Shown: positions 45,888 through 52,976 of the stretch, piece after piece
How positions within the stretch are numbered: position 1 is the first letter of the stretch
Layout: each line of letters begins with the position of its first letter
Source: BNXB01 sp031556375
GTDB taxonomy: Bacteria; Bacteroidota; Bacteroidia; Bacteroidales; Azobacteroidaceae
Assembly: GCA_031556375.1 (NCBI GenBank)
Contig: JAVBTA010000011.1
Coordinates: 1-64,000 of the forward strand
Reading direction: 5' to 3'
Length of the DNA: 64,000 nt
Translations under genes and position numbers: made by a program
Notes under the pieces: model-generated
What the model was told of the DNA's origin: nothing
The model's database searches: none
What the model saw: only the letters and a program-made list of their open reading frames with translations

Positions 45888-45892
45888 TCTAT

Positions 45893-45950
45893 TATGAAAC
45901 ATTTTTGTATGAAACAAATTTGTTTCAAACAAAAATGTTTCATACATTTG
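45893..45950 (+). promoter_or_regulatory. 52-nt palindrome over the promoter of the AAA ATPase remnant
   Basis: 45893-45944 is an inverted repeat with a single mismatch: 16-bp outer arms (TATGAAACATTTTTGT and its complement) around an 18-nt inner palindrome TGAAACAAATTTGTTTCA. The word TGAAACA occurs in each half. TTTG (45919-45922), 20 bp, TACATTTG (45943-45950) form a promoter that starts in the palindrome, with the ATG at 45972. It is well placed as a repressor site. Confidence 0.75.
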
Positions 45951-45971
45951 TACTATAAAAGTTATATCTTT

Positions 45972-46687
45972 ATGAATACTCCTTTTGTTTATGGTAAAAT
46001 AGCCCGATCTGAAAATTTCACTGATAGGGAGAAGGAAACTGCCCGCCTGATTTCTAACTTTAGTTCATTGGTAAATTGCGTGCCCACTGGCAACAACATC
46101 AAAATGTAGCTTATTGTCTTTATGACAGTAAACGCCATATAATGCTCGATGTATTTACTAATACCTCCATGCCATTCTACAAGTTTGGAGATCTAGTATT
46201 CCTTGAAAAAATCGACACATCATCATGGATTAAGTTCATCTCAGAACGCTTCAATGCTACTGGAAAAGAGATTCAACCTAAAGATATTCAATTAATTACA
46301 ACTTTAGCTGACAACCATCCTTATTATGTCCAACAACTTTCGCAACAGGCTTGGTTAAGAACAGAAAAAAATTGTAATGATAATATTATTTTTGAAGCCC
46401 ATACTTCAATTATTGAGCAAATTAGTTTATTATTTACAACGATTACAGAATCTCTAACAACAAACCAACTAAACCTTCTGAGAGCAATTATTGCCCAAGA
46501 AACGGCACTCTCTTCCGAAAGAGTTATTTCAACATATCGTCTCACATCCTCAGCAAATGTCACGCGATCACGTAAATCACTCATACAAAAAGATATTCTT
46601 GACGAAAAAGCAGGAAAAATCACATTTCAAGACCCAATGTATTACCATTGGCTCAAAAATGAATATTTTAAAAATCAAATATTATAG
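45972..46687 (+). pseudogene. AAA ATPase gene with internal deletion of the Walker A/B region
   Basis: The first frame from ATG 45972 gives MNTPFVYGKIARSENFTDRE...FSSLVN, the usual N-terminus of Bacteroidota AAA ATPases (archaeal ATPase-like), then runs out of frame at about 46077. Another frame continues HWQQHQNVAYCLYDSKRHIMLDVFTNTSMPFYKFGDLVFLEK and the winged-helix C-terminus to 46687. The P-loop, Walker B and intervening ~150 residues of the family are missing. The protein cannot be an active ATPase. The 203-codon second frame might still be translated from an internal start. Confidence 0.8.
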
Positions 46688-46748
46688 CCAACAACAAATT
46701 GATTCAAAATCAGTTATATAATATGTACATCATCCAAAAAATAAAAAT

Positions 46749-47840
46749 ATGAAACATTCTATTCTTCTTTCTTTTATCGTGCTCTTTTTTGCCGCCTCTT
46801 GTACGGATAAAGAAGCATTCAAAGTTACCGGAACATTTGCTGGTGACGATTTCAATGGAAAAACTGTTTACTTGATTGATTTCAATCAGGAAAAAATCGA
46901 TTCCGCTAAAGTTGAAAACAAACAATTTAAACTCAAAGGCAGTACTGTTGATATTACAGACGTATGTTTCATACAGTATAGCGAACAATACAGGCCTGTT
47001 GTATTCTTTCCTGAACCAGGAAGCATAGAAGCGACTATCGACTCCTCTTTTACACCTCATATTAAAGGTACAACTCTCAACGACAGTTATCAAAACTTCA
47101 CCGATGAAGTTTATAAGATGATTGATAGTAGTATGCAGCTTGCCGAAACATTAAATAAAGATATGGAGGAAGGGAAGATTACCGAACAAGATTTCAAAAA
47201 TAAACAAGACGAGTTTCTTAATGAATTCCGGGGGAAAATCTATGGATTCGTAAAACAAAACATTCAAAATCCGGTAGGAGAATTTTTATTTCTGGACAAC
47301 TACAACTATCTCAGTGCAGAACAGAGCCTGGAACTAATCCCGATGATGAATCCGGAATTCAAATCCAAAGAAAGCGTTCAGAGGGCTGAAAAAATGGCTC
47401 AGGCTGAAGCAGCTTCCGGAATAGGGAAATCATTTATTGACGTTAAAGGAAAAAGCCTTGACGGAAAAGAAGTGTCATTATCCGATTATGCGGGAAAAGG
47501 AAAAATCGTCCTTATTGACTTCTGGGCTTCATGGTGTGGTCCTTGCATCAAAACTTTACCGGAACTGGTTACTACCTATCAAAAATACAAAAATAAAGGT
47601 TTTGAAATTGTAGGTATTTCTCTCGATGACGACCAACAAAAATGGGCAGATGCAACTGCGAAACATAAAATTACATGGCCTCAATTGTCTAACCTGCAAG
47701 GTTGGACTGATGAAGCGTCGCAAGCTTACGGTATTAACTCAATCCCGTCAACAATTCTATTGGATGAAAATGGTGTAATCATTGAGAAAAACATGGATGC
47801 AAAGGCATTAGATCAAAAATTAGCTGAGCTACTGAAATAA
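46749..47840 (+). CDS. Thioredoxin-fold lipoprotein (DUF4369 + TlpA-like)
   Basis: 363 residues. Lipobox FAASCT gives Cys18. Residues ~23-110 match DUF4369 (KVTGTFAGDDFNGKTVYLID), ~115-215 a helical linker, and ~225-363 a TlpA/ResA-type thioredoxin domain with WASWCGPCIK (active Cys pair at about 262 and 265) and the cis-Pro in SIPSTILLD. Periplasmic thiol-disulfide exchange, possibly for cytochrome c maturation or repair of secreted proteins. It has the intact counterpart of the site lost in the gene at 50664. Confidence 0.92.
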   Translation: MKHSILLSFIVLFFAASCTDKEAFKVTGTFAGDDFNGKTVYLIDFNQEKIDSAKVENKQFKLKGSTVDITDVCFIQYSEQYRPVVFFPEPGSIEATIDSSFTPHIKGTTLNDSYQNFTDEVYKMIDSSMQLAETLNKDMEEGKITEQDFKNKQDEFLNEFRGKIYGFVKQNIQNPVGEFLFLDNYNYLSAEQSLELIPMMNPEFKSKESVQRAEKMAQAEAASGIGKSFIDVKGKSLDGKEVSLSDYAGKGKIVLIDFWASWCGPCIKTLPELVTTYQKYKNKGFEIVGISLDDDQQKWADATAKHKITWPQLSNLQGWTDEASQAYGINSIPSTILLDENGVIIEKNMDAKALDQKLAELLK

Positions 47841-47859
47841 AATTTTCCCGGCACAAATC

Positions 47860-47900
47860 AAAGAGGGCATTCCACAAACGTGAAATGCCCTCTTTATTTT
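47860..47900. terminator. Bidirectional terminator between the TlpA-like gene and rplS
   Basis: AAAGAGGGCATT / AATGCCCTCTTT, a perfect 12-bp stem with a 12-base loop, T-rich beyond the plus-strand arm and A-rich before it. The two genes converge on it. Confidence 0.88.
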
Positions 47901-47917
47901 TGATATTCCTTTCGGAA

Positions 47918-48265
47918 TTAAACTCTTTTTTCTTTGATACGAGCTTTCTTACCGGTAAGTTTACGCAAATAATACAATTTAGCACGACGTACTTTACCAA
48001 CTTTGTTTACTGTAATGCTGTCGATAAATGGAGAGTTAAGCGGGAAAATACGCTCTACTCCAATATTTTCAGACATTTTACGAACAGTGAAACGTTTTTT
48101 ATCAGTATGACCGGAGATTTTAATTACCACTCCACGGTATTGCTGAATACGTTCCTTATTACCTTCTTTGATTCGATAGGCTACTGTCACAGTATCACCA
48201 CTCTTGAATGCAGGATGTTCTTTGTTCGTTGCGAACGCTTCTTCTGCAATTTTAATTAAATCCAT
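47918..48265 (-). CDS. rplS: Ribosomal protein bL19
   Basis: 115 residues from ATG 48265 (MDLIKIAEEAF); the frame opens upstream at TTG-type starts inside the leader. GDTVTVAYRIKEGNKERIQQYRGVVI, FTVRKMSENIGVERIFPLNSP and the basic C-terminus KLYYLRKLTGKKARIKEKR are diagnostic. bL19 lies at the 30S-50S interface. Own promoter and a structured leader. Confidence 0.97.
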   Translation of the reverse strand: MDLIKIAEEAFATNKEHPAFKSGDTVTVAYRIKEGNKERIQQYRGVVIKISGHTDKKRFTVRKMSENIGVERIFPLNSPFIDSITVNKVGKVRRAKLYYLRKLTGKKARIKEKRV

Positions 48266-48295
48266 TGTTATTAAGCTTATTATGTTATTCGAAAT

Positions 48296-48339
48296 CGCAA
48301 TATACACGAGCAACACGTTTTTTCTCGTCAGAGATTGCG
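48296..48339 (-). promoter_or_regulatory. Hairpin in the rplS leader
   Basis: Two nested stems: CGCAAT/ATTGCG (48296-48301, 48334-48339) and ACGAG/CTCGT (48306-48310, 48324-48328), 30 bp before the rplS start. Ribosomal protein genes often carry such leaders for feedback by their own product; that this one does is an inference. Confidence 0.5.
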
Positions 48340-48350
48340 TAAAGCGGGCA

Positions 48351-48381
48351 CAAAGTTAAGAATTATTTTATAAAATGCAAA
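48351..48381 (-). promoter_or_regulatory. Consensus promoter of rplS
   Basis: Minus strand TTTG (48381-48378), 19 bp, TAACTTTG (48358-48351). It gives a leader of about 80 nt containing the hairpin. Confidence 0.85.
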
Positions 48382-48385
48382 ATAA

Positions 48386-50575
48386 TTAATTTCTATCTCT
48401 TCTCTCCGGACGGTTCGGGCGATCAGAACGGTCTTGACGCTCAGGACGATGCTCAAAACCTTCAGGACGAGGCAGTAATGCTTTACGTGAGAGTTTGAAT
48501 TTGCCGGTTTTAGGATCGACATCGACTAATTTCACTTCTATCATATCACCCTCTTTAATTCCTGCTTCTTCTACTGATTCCAGACGTTTCCAGTCGATTT
48601 CCGAAATATGAAGCAATCCGTCTTTTCCAGGAAGGAATTCCACAAAGCAACCGTACGGCATGATCGAGCGTACTTTTCCTTCGTAAACCTCTCCTACTTC
48701 AGGAACGGCGACAATACCTTTGATCTTAGCCATAGCAGCATCGATCGCAGTCTTATTATTGGCAGAAATTTCTACGCGACCATAACCATCGATCTCTTCG
48801 ATAGTAATTGTAGCACCCGTTTCTTCCTGCATTCCCTGAATAATTTTTCCACCAGGACCGATCACAGCTCCGATAAATTCTTTAGCGATGATCAACACTT
48901 CAATACGTGGAGCATGTTCTTTCAAGTCTGCACGAGGTTCAGAAATTGTTTCGAGTATTTTACCCAAAATATGCATACGGCCTTCTTTTGCCTGATTCAA
49001 AGCTTTTTCCAGAATTTCGTACGAAAGCCCATCTACCTTGATATCCATCTGAGTAGCAGTAATGCCATCACGGGTACCGGTAACTTTGAAGTCCATATCT
49101 CCTAAGTGATCTTCATCACCTAAAATATCAGAAAGGACAGCAAAATTTTTACCTTTATTTTCAGAAATCAATCCCATTGCGATACCTGAAACAGGTTTCT
49201 TCATGTTCACACCGGCATCCATCAAAGCCAACGTACCGGCACAAACTGTTGCCATCGAAGAAGATCCGTTCGATTCCAGGATCTCGGATACGATACGAAT
49301 GACATATGGATAGTTTTCAGGAATCATACCTTTCAACGCACGGTGAGCCAGGTTACCGTGACCAACTTCACGACGGCCTACCCCACGCTGAGGTCTCGCT
49401 TCTCCTGTAGAGAATGGAGGAAAATTATAGTGCAACATGAAACGCTCTTTATCGCGGCACAAAACATCATCCACGATTTTTTCGTCAAGTTTTGTTCCTA
49501 AAGTAACAGTCGACAATGACTGAGTTTCTCCACGTGTAAAGATCGCTGATCCGTGAGGCCCAGGCAAACAATCTACTTCCGACCAGATCGGACGTATCTC
49601 GGTTGTTTTACGACCATCCAGACGGATACCTTCATCAAGGATGCAACGACGCATCGCTTCTTTTTCCACATCGTGGTAATATTTTCCGATCAAAGCCGCT
49701 TTTTCAGCCAACTCCTCTTCGGTAAATTGAGCTTTATATTCTTCTACTACAGCAGCAAAAGCATCACTGCGTTCGTGTTTTGAAGAACCTGATTTTGCGA
49801 TCGCATAAACTTTATCAAAACATTTCGCATGAACATCCTTACGAAGATCTTCATCATTCACTTCGTGACAATATTCGCGTTTTACTGTTTTTCCAACAGC
49901 TTCCGTCAGTTCCAACTGAACACGACATTGAGTTTTGATAGCTTCGTGAGCAACTTTAATGGCTTCAAGCATTTCTGCTTCAGAAACTTCATCCATCTCA
50001 CCTTCCACCATCATGATATTATCAATAGTAGCTCCAACCATGATATCCATATCAGCTTTTTCGAGTTGAGCGAAAGTCGGGTTTACGACAAATTCACCAC
50101 TAACACGCGCTACACGAACTTCAGAAATAGGTCCGTTAAACGGAATATCAGAAACAGCTATTGCGGCCGATGCAGCTAAACCGGCCAAAGCGTCAGGCAT
50201 ATCTTCGCCATCGGAAGAGAAAAGTATAATATTCACGAAAACTTCAGCATGGTAATTATCCGGGAATAGTGGACGCAGAGCACGGTCAACCAGACGGCAG
50301 GTCAGGATTTCATAATCTGAAGCACGTCCTTCCCTTTTCATAAATCCACCCGGAAAACGTCCGAACGCGGAAAATTTTTCTTTGTATTCAACTTGTAGCG
50401 GCATGAAATCAACACCCGGATTTGCATCTTTGGCTGCACAAACTGTAGCCAGTAAAACGGTATTGTTCATACGTAAAACAACCGAACCGTCAGCCTGTTT
50501 AGCTAACTTCCCGGTTTCCAAGGTAATGGTCCGTCCATCACCCAAATCAATCGTCTTGACAATAGGATTAATCAT
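48386..50575 (-). CDS. pnp: Polyribonucleotide nucleotidyltransferase (PNPase)
   Basis: 729 residues from ATG 50575; the frame is open 100 codons further upstream, but MINPIVKTIDLGDGRTI is the conserved start. Two RNase PH domains (KREGRASDYEILTCRLVDRALRPLF; GSAIFTRGETQSLSTVTLG), KH domain (IIAKEFIGAVIGPGGKIIQGMQEE) and S1 domain (VRSIMPYGCFVEFLPGKDGLLHISEI), then a tail of repeated RPERxDR. A 3'-5' phosphorolytic exonuclease of mRNA decay. Divergent from the thioredoxin-fold gene at 50664. Confidence 0.97.
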   Translation of the reverse strand: MINPIVKTIDLGDGRTITLETGKLAKQADGSVVLRMNNTVLLATVCAAKDANPGVDFMPLQVEYKEKFSAFGRFPGGFMKREGRASDYEILTCRLVDRALRPLFPDNYHAEVFVNIILFSSDGEDMPDALAGLAASAAIAVSDIPFNGPISEVRVARVSGEFVVNPTFAQLEKADMDIMVGATIDNIMMVEGEMDEVSEAEMLEAIKVAHEAIKTQCRVQLELTEAVGKTVKREYCHEVNDEDLRKDVHAKCFDKVYAIAKSGSSKHERSDAFAAVVEEYKAQFTEEELAEKAALIGKYYHDVEKEAMRRCILDEGIRLDGRKTTEIRPIWSEVDCLPGPHGSAIFTRGETQSLSTVTLGTKLDEKIVDDVLCRDKERFMLHYNFPPFSTGEARPQRGVGRREVGHGNLAHRALKGMIPENYPYVIRIVSEILESNGSSSMATVCAGTLALMDAGVNMKKPVSGIAMGLISENKGKNFAVLSDILGDEDHLGDMDFKVTGTRDGITATQMDIKVDGLSYEILEKALNQAKEGRMHILGKILETISEPRADLKEHAPRIEVLIIAKEFIGAVIGPGGKIIQGMQEETGATITIEEIDGYGRVEISANNKTAIDAAMAKIKGIVAVPEVGEVYEGKVRSIMPYGCFVEFLPGKDGLLHISEIDWKRLESVEEAGIKEGDMIEVKLVDVDPKTGKFKLSRKALLPRPEGFEHRPERQDRSDRPNRPERRDRN

Positions 50576-50616
50576 AAATAATCTTTCTAAAATATATTCT
50601 TCTATATAAAATCGTA

Positions 50617-50645
50617 CAAAGGTACGAAAAAAATCTATATATTTG
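50617..50645. promoter_or_regulatory. Divergent -7 elements for pnp and the thioredoxin-fold gene
   Basis: Minus strand TACCTTTG (50624-50617), 42 bp before the pnp ATG; plus strand TATATTTG (50638-50645), 18 bp before the ATG at 50664. Neither has a good -33 match. Confidence 0.55.
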
Positions 50646-50663
50646 CGGGATAATTGTATACTT

Positions 50664-51830
50664 ATGAAAAAAGGTCTTAAAATACTGTTAATTATCCTCT
50701 GCGCTTTTGCTTTCCTGTTTTTAATGTGCAAACTGCTCAAAAAAGACAACAACAAATTTACTGTTGAAGGAAATGTGGTCGAAGGAAATAATAAAACGAT
50801 GTATTTCGAACATGTCGGAATCTCAGCTATAAATATACTCGACTCTGTCAGATTAAACGAAACCGGCAAATTCAAGTTTAAACAACTTTATTCGGGAGAA
50901 CCGGATTTTTATCGTTTAAGGTTAGAGGGACAGTTGATCAATATTGCTATCGACACCACAGAAACTGTAAAAATCCAGGCAAATGCTTCGAACTTCGCTC
51001 AGGGATATACGATCAGCGGATCTGACGAATGTACGAAAATCAAAGAGTTGGCGATGGATCAACTAGAAGCCAGTATTGCATACAATAAGCTTCGTAAGGA
51101 ATACAATGACAAACAGATCTCTGTCGACCAATACATGGAACAAATCGGCCCTGTGCTCAACAAATACAAAGAAAGCGCCAAGAAATATATCTATGCCAAT
51201 CCAAGATCAACATCTGCTTACTTTGCTCTATTTCAAAAAATTAACAATATGTTAATCTTTGACCCGTATGACAAGGAAGATTACAAAGCCCTGGGTGCTG
51301 TAGCTACCAGTTGGAACCAATTTTATCCTGAAGCATCACGTTCAAAACAACTATACACTTTAGCCATACAGGCTCTGAAATCGATCCGGGGGGAACGCCC
51401 TGTCGAATATGACGTTACAGATAATTCAACTCATTTCGAAATAAATCTCCCAAATGTTGAAGACACAGCAATATCTTTATTCGAATCCTGTAAAGGTAAA
51501 ATTACACTGATTGATTTCACAGCTTACCAAATGAAAGAATCACCGGAACACAATATCTTACTGAATACGTTTTATGAAAAATACAAATCTCAAGGTTTTG
51601 AAATCTATCAGGTATCTCTGGATGCCGATGAACATTTCTGGAAAAACTCGGCAATAAACCTTCCTTGGATTTGTGTGCATGACAAAAAATCCATGTATTC
51701 TCAGATTGCATTGAATTATAATGTTAAAAATCTACCTACTGCATTCCTTATGAATCGCAATGGAGAAATTGTTAAACGTATAGAATCATTTGATAATCTG
51801 GAGAACGAAATTGCTCCGTTTTTTAAATAA
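50664..51830 (+). CDS. DUF4369/thioredoxin-fold protein without catalytic cysteines
   Basis: 388 residues. N-terminal hydrophobic segment with LMC, a possible lipobox or membrane anchor, DUF4369 region (FTVEGNVVEGNNKTMYFEH), helical linker, and a C-terminal thioredoxin-like domain (KITLIDFTAYQMKESPEHNI, GFEIYQVSLDADEHFWKN, NLPTAFLMNRNGEIVKR). Where the paralogue at 46749 has WASWCGPC, this one has TAYQMKESP: both active Cys are gone. The fold and cis-Pro are kept. Redox activity is therefore unlikely; a binding or scaffold role is inferred. Divergent from pnp. Confidence 0.85.
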   Translation: MKKGLKILLIILCAFAFLFLMCKLLKKDNNKFTVEGNVVEGNNKTMYFEHVGISAINILDSVRLNETGKFKFKQLYSGEPDFYRLRLEGQLINIAIDTTETVKIQANASNFAQGYTISGSDECTKIKELAMDQLEASIAYNKLRKEYNDKQISVDQYMEQIGPVLNKYKESAKKYIYANPRSTSAYFALFQKINNMLIFDPYDKEDYKALGAVATSWNQFYPEASRSKQLYTLAIQALKSIRGERPVEYDVTDNSTHFEINLPNVEDTAISLFESCKGKITLIDFTAYQMKESPEHNILLNTFYEKYKSQGFEIYQVSLDADEHFWKNSAINLPWICVHDKKSMYSQIALNYNVKNLPTAFLMNRNGEIVKRIESFDNLENEIAPFFK

Positions 51831-51865
51831 TTAAAATTTTGTATGTTGCAAAGCATCTGAAAATA

Positions 51866-51897
51866 TTTGACAGATATCAAAAAAGGTAGTACCTTTG
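51866..51897 (+). promoter_or_regulatory. Promoter of greA
   Basis: TTTG (51866-51869), 20 bp, TACCTTTG (51890-51897). It predicts a transcription start near 51903 and a greA leader of about 75 nt. Confidence 0.8.
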
Positions 51898-51920
51898 TAA
51901 AATATTAATAAGAAGTGATA

Positions 51921-51957
51921 AGAGTTCCGATCTAGCGGTCGGAATTCTTTTTATTTT
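51921..51957 (+). terminator. Intrinsic terminator (attenuator) within the greA leader
   Basis: A 12-bp stem AGAGTTCCGATC / GGTCGGAATTCT with loop TAGC, followed by TTTTTATTTT. It lies downstream of the greA promoter and 23 bp before the greA ATG at 51980, so it must be passed for greA to be expressed. It may also end transcription from the upstream gene at 51830. Confidence 0.75.
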
Positions 51958-51979
51958 AGTAAAACTTAAATAACTTATT

Positions 51980-52450
51980 ATGGCCGTGAGTTACATGACA
52001 GAAGAGGGTTATAAAAAACTGCTCGAAGAAGTCAATTATCTTGAAACAGTAAAACGTCCGGATATTTCCAAACAAATTGCGGAAGCCCGCGACAAAGGTG
52101 ATTTATCAGAAAATGCCGAATACGATGCGGCAAAAGAGGCACAAGGCATACTTGAGTCCAAAATTGCTCAGCTAAAAGAGTTGATCGCCAGCGCCCGTCT
52201 GATTGACGAAAGCCAGATATCGACCGATGTCGTTCAGATATTGAACAAAGTAAAAATCCGTAATACTAAAAACAAACAGGAAATGATATATACCCTGGTT
52301 GCTGAAAATGAGGCCAACCTGAAAGAGGGTAAAATATCAGTTAATACTCCTATAGCAAAAGGTTTACTGGGGAAAAAAGTCGGAGATACCGTAGAAATCC
52401 AGGTTCCTGCGGGATTATTAACATTTGAGATTTTAGAAATCTCGATTTAA
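51980..52450 (+). CDS. greA: Transcription elongation factor GreA
   Basis: 156 residues. N-terminal coiled coil starting YMTEEGYKKLLEEVNYLETVKRPDIS, with the tip DKGDLSENAEYDAAKEAQG carrying the acidic residues that reach the RNA polymerase active site, and a C-terminal FKBP-like domain (ISVNTPIAKGLLGKKVGDTVEIQVP). It rescues backtracked polymerase by stimulating transcript cleavage. Downstream HIT gene is 12 bp away. Confidence 0.96.
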   Translation: MAVSYMTEEGYKKLLEEVNYLETVKRPDISKQIAEARDKGDLSENAEYDAAKEAQGILESKIAQLKELIASARLIDESQISTDVVQILNKVKIRNTKNKQEMIYTLVAENEANLKEGKISVNTPIAKGLLGKKVGDTVEIQVPAGLLTFEILEISI

Positions 52451-52462
52451 TATCAAACCCAT

Positions 52463-52855
52463 ATGACTATTTTCAGTAAAATCATCGCCGGAGAAATACC
52501 TTGTTACAAAATTGCGGAAGATGATCGTTTTTTTGCATTCCTGGATATCAATCCATTAGCAAAAGGACATACTTTGGTCGTACCAAAGCAGGAAACCGAT
52601 TATATTTTTGATCTGGATGAAGATACATTATCCGGCATGATCCTGTTTTCCAAACGAGTTGCCAAAGCTATTGAACAAGCAATTCCATGCAAAAGGGTCG
52701 GACTGACGGTTATCGGACTGGAGGTTCCTCATGCACATATTCATTTGGTACCTATTAATAAAGAATCGGATATTTATTTCGGAAGTCCTAAACTAAAACT
52801 GGATAGCGAAGAACTCCAAAATATCGCAAAAGATATAACCTCTAATTTCAAATAA
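52463..52855 (+). CDS. HIT-family nucleotide-binding protein
   Basis: 130 residues. Start IFSKIIAGEIPCYKIAEDDRFFAFLDINPLAKGHTLVVPK and the histidine triad HAHIHLVP (about 93-100) are those of HINT/HIT proteins, which hydrolyse nucleoside phosphoramidates or dinucleoside polyphosphates. Operon with greA. Confidence 0.92.
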   Translation: MTIFSKIIAGEIPCYKIAEDDRFFAFLDINPLAKGHTLVVPKQETDYIFDLDEDTLSGMILFSKRVAKAIEQAIPCKRVGLTVIGLEVPHAHIHLVPINKESDIYFGSPKLKLDSEELQNIAKDITSNFK

Positions 52856-52879
52856 GAGATCTTTATAATATAAATTAAG

Positions 52880-52917
52880 AATGGCCTGCCAGAAAAAATC
52901 CGACAGGCCATTTTGTT
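52880..52917 (+). terminator. Terminator of the greA-HIT operon
   Basis: AATGGCCTG / CAGGCCATT, a perfect 9-bp stem with a 15-base loop, then TTGTTT. Confidence 0.8.
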
Positions 52918-52950
52918 TATATGGTGTACAACTGCTATTCTGCCGTTGTT

Positions 52951-52973
52951 CGGCGGAGTTTGCAACTCCGTCG
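52951..52973. repeat. REP-like GC-rich hairpin
   Basis: CGGCGGAGTT, loop TGC, AACTCCGTCG: 10-bp stem with one G-T pair, 4 bp past the stop of the surface protein gene. The core CGGAGTTTGCAACTCCG has the look of a dispersed Bacteroidota extragenic palindrome, but only one copy is in this window. Confidence 0.45.
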
Positions 52974-52976
52974 TCT

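Noticed and set aside
48386..50875. 829-codon reading of pnp
   Set aside because: The extra 100 N-terminal codons overlap the divergent promoter region and the start of the gene at 50664; PNPase begins at MINPIVKT (50575).
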